In this document: positions 13,132 to 17,294 of the stretch, in pieces
How positions within the stretch are numbered: position 1 is the first letter of the stretch
How the letters are laid out: every line of letters starts with the position of its first letter
Assembly (NCBI GenBank): GCA_937907525.1
Contig: CALCIB010000189.1
Coordinates: 1 to 17,294 of the forward strand
Direction: 5' to 3'
From: an uncultured Planctomycetales bacterium
GTDB lineage: Bacteria > Planctomycetota > Planctomycetia > Isosphaerales > Isosphaeraceae
DNA: 17,294 bases
Notes under the pieces: generated by a model
Told to the model about the DNA's origin: nothing
What the model saw: only the letters and a program-made list of their open reading frames with translations
Databases searched by the model: none
Position numbers and translations under genes: made by a program

Positions 13132-16100
13132 TCACAGGTCGCGGGAGTCGACGCGGGCGTCGAGGATCTTGGCGATCTTCTCCTTGGTCTCCTCCAGGTG
13201 GGCGCGGGTGGTGTCGTCGAGCTTGGAGGCGTCGGCGTCGAGCGTCTTGGCGACGCGGGCGGCGACGTCCTTCAGGTGCATCCTCGCCAGCGAGCGGGCG
13301 TCGGCGGGGACCTGGCCGCCGCCGCCGAGGATGACCACGAACGAGCCGAGGCCGCTCAGGTCCGGGCCGCCGGAGCCGACCACCAGCGTCCCAAGCCGTC
13401 GCAGGTGCTCGCGCTGGAGGTTGCGCTGGATCGTGGAGAGGCCCGGCCTGGCGCCGTCGTCGGCCTTCTTCTCCGCCAGCTTGTCCAGGTCGCCCCAGAC
13501 CGCGTCGGTCAAGGCGCGGAAGACCTCGTCGACCCGCAGGGGCGAGCCGCCGGCGTCGGTCTGTAGCTCCTGGTTCTGAAGCCGGGAGAGGGTCGAGCCG
13601 CTCAGGCAGTGCGCCAGCACGATCCGCTGGATCCCCAGGACCCGCTCGTACACCGAGATGTCGGCGCTGCCGGATCCGGACATGCTTCCGAGCCCTTGCA
13701 GCCAGCGCTCGTTGCCCAGCCGCCGCATCACGGTGGGCGGGAACTCGAAGTCCTTGTCGGTCAGGACGTGCTCGGCCAGGAACTTGAGGTTCTGGCGTTG
13801 CTTCTCGCCGGTGATCGGCACGATGGGGTCGCGGGCGTCCTTGTCGGCCTTGTGGTCGCGGGAGATCGACTGACCGGCGACGTACTGCGAGGCCAACGTC
13901 GCGGCGTTGCCCCACTGGTTCAAGAGCACGCTGAAGGCGCGGCGCATCCTGGCCCAGGGCTCGCCGTCGTTGACGACGCGCGAGTCCAGATCCTTCATCA
14001 GCGCGCGGGCCAGTTCGACGCGGTCCCGGGCGAACCGCATGGGGTCGGAGCCCAGGTCCCAGCGGTTGACGTAGGGGTCGTCGTTGAAGATGACGTCCTC
14101 GTCGGTGGCGTAGACCAGGTCCTTCTCGGCGGCGCGAGAGGCGATCTTCTTGAGTTCCTCGGTCTCGTTCCCCTGGATCTGGGAGTAGCCGTACTCGATG
14201 GCCCAGTAGTCGTAGGGGCCGATGGTGGTGGAGTAGTAGTCCCCCTGCTTCTGGCCGCGGGGGGCGATGTTCACCGGGTTGTAGTCCATCACGCTGCCGC
14301 CGAGACCCTTGACGCGGGTGATCGCGACGTCGTTAAGCTGCTCGGCGCTGAGCATCGTGCTGGCCTTGAAGTTGTGCCGCAGCCCCAGCGAGTGGCCGAC
14401 CTCGTGCATCACGACGTCCTTGATCGCCTGGGAGACGAACTCCTCGGGGAGTTCGTCGGCCTTCTTCTTCTCGTCCTTCTTCTTGTCATCATCCTTCTTG
14501 TCGTCGTCGTCCTTCTTGTCGCCGTCCTTCTTGTCGTCCTCCTTCCTGGCGGGATCGATCTGGGCGACGGGCGCCTGGCCGCCGGCCATGGCGACGGCCG
14601 CCAGGGTCAGGTCCTGGCTGAAGCCCAACTGGCGCTGGCAGAGGCCGCGGGCGTTGCGGGCGAGGCCCTGGGCGAACCGCCACTGGAAGAGGCCCTGGTC
14701 GGCGGGGATCAACTCGGGGGTCATCTGGCCGGGGACGTGGGCGAGGGGCGCGAGGCCGGGCATGCTCGTCGCCTGGGGGACGCCGTAGCCCATCTTGGAG
14801 GCGAGGATCGGGCTGATGACCTCGCCCATGGCCAGCGGGGTCGACTCGACCTCGCCGTCGGCGGCGGCGACGTTGCCCAGCAGAAGCGCGTACTCCTGCC
14901 TCCAGTGGCGGATCCAACTGGAGTCGAAGATGACGTCGCCGTCGATGATCTCGCCGGTCATCGGGTTGGCCCGGACGCACGACATCGCCGCGCCGCTTTC
15001 GCTGGTGACCCAGCGGAAGGTGCAATAGTTGACGTCCTCGGGGTCGAAGTCGTCGCGGCCGGCCTCCTGCCAGCGAACGGCCAGCGCGTTCCTGAAGCCG
15101 ATCTTCTCGAACGCCTTGTTCCACTCGAGGATCCCCTCCTCGACGTAGGGGCGGTACTCCTGGGGCACCGTGTCCTCGATATACCAGACGATCTGCTTCT
15201 TGGGAGGCGACAGCTTGGCCTTGGGATCGACCTTCTCCAACCGCCAGCGGTAGATGTGGCGGGCGAAGTTGCCATCCTCGCTGGTGATCCCGAAGTCCTT
15301 GGCCGCGGTGAGGAAGTAGCCCACGCGGTCGTCGGCGGCGCGGGTCCGGTAGCCGGAGTCGGGGGTCTTCATCAGGCTGTAGTGGACGACGATGGTGTTG
15401 CCGCGCATGTCGGCGACGCCGCTGGAGCCGCCGCGGCCGCGGCCGCCGCCGGCGAAGGTCGTCTCCAGCTCCAATTCCATGTTGTCGGGGAAGCCCTTGA
15501 CCTTCTGCCACGAGCTGCGGTCGCGGTCGATCGACCCCAGGCCCAGTTGCGCGAAGTCGGTCATGAAGACGTCCGACAGGTCGATCAACGGCGCGGCGCC
15601 GCGCATCAGGTTGATGGTGACGATCGGCAGCGACATGATGATCGAGTCGGTGTAGTTCTGCCTCACCGACTTCTCGATCGGCGTGCCCGACGGCGCCTTG
15701 TAGAAGATGTTGCGGCGGACGATCTGGATCCGGTCGCCGACCCTCTTGAAGATGATGACCAAATCGTCGTCGCCGACCGGCGTGCCGGCGTTGGCCATGC
15801 CGCGGGCGATCGTCACCGGGACCAGCAGCGTCTGGTTGAACTGGTCGGGCCGGATCTCGGCGTAGAGGTGTTCGCCGTCCTTGCTCTTGTACAGAGTGAA
15901 GAGCCCCTCGATCTTCTGCGAGTCCTTGGTGACCTCGTCGAATTTCTTGAACTTGCTCAGGTCCACCGGCTTGGTCACGACCGGCCCGCCGCCGGCGGGC
16001 GCGATCCCGATGGCGTCGATCTTGGCGGCGTCCGTCGCCGCGTTCTGGACCGGCCGGGCCTCCTGCGCCCCCGCCGCGGCGATCGCCCCCACGACCAGGG

Positions 16101-16134
16101 ACGCCGACACCCCGAAACGACCGATGCGACTCAT
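13132..16134 (-). CDS. Large secreted zinc metalloprotease (DUF4953/DUF5117 type)
   Basis: A 1000-aa exported protein. The ATG at 16134 has GGGGAGGG 6 nt before it and begins a signal peptide (MSRIGRFGVSASLVVGAIAAAGA, cleavage near AGAQ/EA). The N-terminal half (about 45-300) fits DUF5117, with beta-rich segments such as SKDGEHLYAEI and TLLVPVTIARGM; the catalytic half fits DUF4953. The zinc site is HEVGHSLGLRH (H577, E578, H581, H587), the HExxHxxGxxH form of metzincins, and SVMDY supplies a Met-turn (M616) 29 residues after the third His. Before it, IVWYIEDTVPQEYRPYVEEGILEWN (about 313-337) and NYCTFRWV are conserved in this family. A Lys/Asp-only tract (531-558) sits just before the active-site helix. 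Substrates are unknown; it probably acts in the periplasm or outside. It is monocistronic and divergent from the Uma2 gene. Confidence 0.93.
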   Translation of the reverse strand: MSRIGRFGVSASLVVGAIAAAGAQEARPVQNAATDAAKIDAIGIAPAGGGPVVTKPVDLSKFKKFDEVTKDSQKIEGLFTLYKSKDGEHLYAEIRPDQFNQTLLVPVTIARGMANAGTPVGDDDLVIIFKRVGDRIQIVRRNIFYKAPSGTPIEKSVRQNYTDSIIMSLPIVTINLMRGAAPLIDLSDVFMTDFAQLGLGSIDRDRSSWQKVKGFPDNMELELETTFAGGGRGRGGSSGVADMRGNTIVVHYSLMKTPDSGYRTRAADDRVGYFLTAAKDFGITSEDGNFARHIYRWRLEKVDPKAKLSPPKKQIVWYIEDTVPQEYRPYVEEGILEWNKAFEKIGFRNALAVRWQEAGRDDFDPEDVNYCTFRWVTSESGAAMSCVRANPMTGEIIDGDVIFDSSWIRHWRQEYALLLGNVAAADGEVESTPLAMGEVISPILASKMGYGVPQATSMPGLAPLAHVPGQMTPELIPADQGLFQWRFAQGLARNARGLCQRQLGFSQDLTLAAVAMAGGQAPVAQIDPARKEDDKKDGDKKDDDDKKDDDKKKDEKKKADELPEEFVSQAIKDVVMHEVGHSLGLRHNFKASTMLSAEQLNDVAITRVKGLGGSVMDYNPVNIAPRGQKQGDYYSTTIGPYDYWAIEYGYSQIQGNETEELKKIASRAAEKDLVYATDEDVIFNDDPYVNRWDLGSDPMRFARDRVELARALMKDLDSRVVNDGEPWARMRRAFSVLLNQWGNAATLASQYVAGQSISRDHKADKDARDPIVPITGEKQRQNLKFLAEHVLTDKDFEFPPTVMRRLGNERWLQGLGSMSGSGSADISVYERVLGIQRIVLAHCLSGSTLSRLQNQELQTDAGGSPLRVDEVFRALTDAVWGDLDKLAEKKADDGARPGLSTIQRNLQREHLRRLGTLVVGSGGPDLSGLGSFVVILGGGGQVPADARSLARMHLKDVAARVAKTLDADASKLDDTTRAHLEETKEKIAKILDARVDSRDL
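14461..14544 (-). repeat. Low-complexity Lys/Asp tract inside the metalloprotease gene
   Basis: Codes for residues 531-558, composed only of K, D, E and one G, with runs such as DDDDKK. On the plus strand it appears as repeated CCTTCTTGTCGTC-like units, so replication slippage may change its length. It lies 19 residues before the zinc-binding HEVGH. Confidence 0.85.
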
Positions 16135-16486
16135 GAAGCCCTCCCCGCTGCCGTGATCGACCGACGCCGAACGGCCGTGTCGATGATGTCGAGAGATCCC
16201 CGCGCCGACGGTCCGCCGCGAACCCGCGGACGCCGTTTCATCTTCCCCAGAACGCGCGACCCCTTAATCCTGCCGGAGCGTCCCCGCGTTTGCAACACCC
16301 GCCGCGCGACCGCCGAGGCGATCCGCGCAAGACGATCCGGTTGTTACGAAAACAGCGACGTCGCGGTTCGCGACGGCCCGGCCTCGACGCCGAAATCGGC
16401 TCGCGGACCCGGCTGGCCGGCCGTCGGAATCGCGGTATACTCGAAATGTACGCTTGAATCCGACGCGACGCTCGGGAGGAACGCCC
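16135..16486. other. Divergent intergenic region, metalloprotease / Uma2
   Basis: A 352-nt non-coding stretch holding the promoters of both flanking genes. For the Uma2 gene the best candidate is TATACT at 16436-16441 (5 of 6 bases of a -10), about 46 nt before the start, without a recognisable -35. For the metalloprotease I see only its strong ribosome site (GGGGAGGG) and no clear promoter. No small gene or long repeat is evident. Confidence 0.6.
16436..16441 (+). promoter_or_regulatory. Candidate -10 box for the Uma2 gene
   Basis: TATACT in a locally AT-richer stretch. No TTGACA-like -35 is found 16-18 nt upstream, so the promoter is only suggested. Confidence 0.3.
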
Positions 16487-17233
16487 GTGAGCACCGCCGA
16501 CCAGCCGGTTCGGAAGGTCGCCGCTCCGTCGTGGTGGCTGAACCTGGACCCCTACGACCCTCGGTTCCCCACCAGCGACGGCAAGCCGATGGCCGACAGT
16601 ACCAGTCAGTACCGTTGGATGGTCACGATCCAGGAGGGTCTGGACCTCCTGTTCCACGACCGCGACGTCCTGGTCGCCTGCAACATCCTTTGGTACTTCG
16701 ACAGTGAGGATCCCAAGAAGCGGCTGGCGCCCGACGTCCTGGTGGCCTTCGACCGGCCGCGAGGGGATCGCGGCTCGTACAAGCAGTGGTTCGAGGGGAC
16801 GCCCCCCCACGTCGTCTTCGAGATCCACTCCAAGGGGAATCGCAAGGACGAGTACCTTCGCAAACTCCGGCTCTACGACCCGCTGGGCGTGGAGGAGTAT
16901 TACTACTACAACCCGATCGGGGCGTGGCTTCGCGGCTGGCTTCGCGAGGAAGGCGAGCTACGGCCGATCGCGGCCATCGAGGGCTGGACCAGCCCCCGCT
17001 TGAGGATCACCTTCACCCAGACCGGCGTCAAGGAGGGGATGGTGATCCTCGGCCCCGACGGCGAGCCGTTCCAGCACGCCCAGGAGGTGTATCAAGACCG
17101 CCAGGTCGCGCGCCGGCTCGCCCGCGACGAACAGCGCCGACGCATCGAAGCCGAACGCCGCGCCGACGCCGAGCGTCAGCGCGCCGAGCGGCTGGCGGCT
17201 CGGCTGCGAGAGTTGGGCGAAACTCTCGATTGA
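16487..17233 (+). CDS. Uma2-family (DUF820) PD-(D/E)XK nuclease-like protein with coiled-coil tail
   Basis: A 248-aa protein. The frame extends to a TTG at 16454, but the GTG at 16487 has CGGGAGG about 8 nt upstream and is preferred. The core follows the Uma2 layout: a first Asp in LAPDVLVAFDRP (D83), then VVFEIHSKGNRKDEYLRKLRLYDPLGVEEYYYYNP with E112, D121, K126 and Y130 in the family positions. The usual E-V-x-S reads E-I-H-S. Residues 190-248 are a long Arg/Glu/Ala helix (ARRLARDEQRRRIEAERR...), probably a coiled coil; such tails are common on planctomycete and cyanobacterial Uma2 copies. The family is widely expanded and sometimes transposon-associated, and its biological role is unsettled; no mobile element is seen here. 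The gene is complete and stands alone. Confidence 0.9.
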   Translation: MSTADQPVRKVAAPSWWLNLDPYDPRFPTSDGKPMADSTSQYRWMVTIQEGLDLLFHDRDVLVACNILWYFDSEDPKKRLAPDVLVAFDRPRGDRGSYKQWFEGTPPHVVFEIHSKGNRKDEYLRKLRLYDPLGVEEYYYYNPIGAWLRGWLREEGELRPIAAIEGWTSPRLRITFTQTGVKEGMVILGPDGEPFQHAQEVYQDRQVARRLARDEQRRRIEAERRADAERQRAERLAARLRELGETLD

Positions 17234-17294
17234 GGTGGTTTTTCCCTGACCGTCACGGATTTTGGGGGTGGTGAACATAACGGCCTTCCCCCCT

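Noticed and set aside
13609..16707. Plus-strand open frame of 1032 codons opposite the metalloprotease
   Set aside because: Antisense shadow caused by high GC at third positions; composition is unnatural (Val/Gly/Leu/Asp-rich) and it has no motifs or ribosome site, while the minus strand encodes a signal peptide and HExxHxxGxxH.
17234..17294. Start of another feature at the right edge
   Set aside because: 61 nt with a G-run and a C-run but no start codon with ribosome site and no stable stem; nothing can be supported.

Overview
The window looks like a chromosomal segment of a GC-rich bacterium, most likely a planctomycete (Isosphaeraceae-like). The clues are strong G/C preference at third codon positions, a PEP-CTERM-sorted secreted protein, a Uma2-family protein with a charged coiled-coil tail, a very large secreted HExxHxxGxxH metalloprotease, and frequent GTG/TTG starts behind good GGAGG-type ribosome sites. 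The taxonomic call is inference. No rRNA, tRNA, CRISPR array, transposase or prophage gene was seen.

Left part (1-6251, all minus strand). The 5' part of thrS (threonyl-tRNA synthetase) runs off the left edge. Upstream of it is a tightly coupled pair: an unrecognised 148-aa protein followed after 1 nt by a 295-aa protein with an R-x4-H motif resembling HEPN ribonucleases. Next upstream is a PEP-CTERM protein with a well-formed promoter and a dyad just outside its -35. Then comes a compact ECF-type nickel/cobalt importer operon, nikMN-nikQ-nikO. Its promoter region carries GGTATG-N17-CATACC, a NikR-like operator overlapping the -10.

Middle (6512-10651). A DcuC-type transporter is divergent from the nickel operon. 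It converges on a type II toxin-antitoxin pair (Phd/YefM antitoxin, then PIN/VapC toxin). Divergent from that pair is yajQ, followed by a strong hairpin and a 392-aa RdgC-like protein, itself followed by a large nested hairpin.

Right part (10652-17294). After a 618-nt gap without a credible gene comes a two-gene module with a GTGA start/stop overlap: a RecF/OLD-like AAA ATPase and a DUF4276 (TOPRIM-like) protein. The arrangement echoes split OLD/PARIS-type anti-phage systems and is the best candidate here for an under-described system. A bidirectional hairpin separates it from a convergent 1000-aa secreted zinc metalloprotease, which has an extreme Lys/Asp tract just before its catalytic helix. 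Divergent from the protease is a Uma2-family PD-(D/E)XK protein.

Overall, housekeeping and transport genes are interspersed with four nuclease or toxin-like modules: the HEPN-like pair, PIN/Phd, ATPase/DUF4276 and Uma2.
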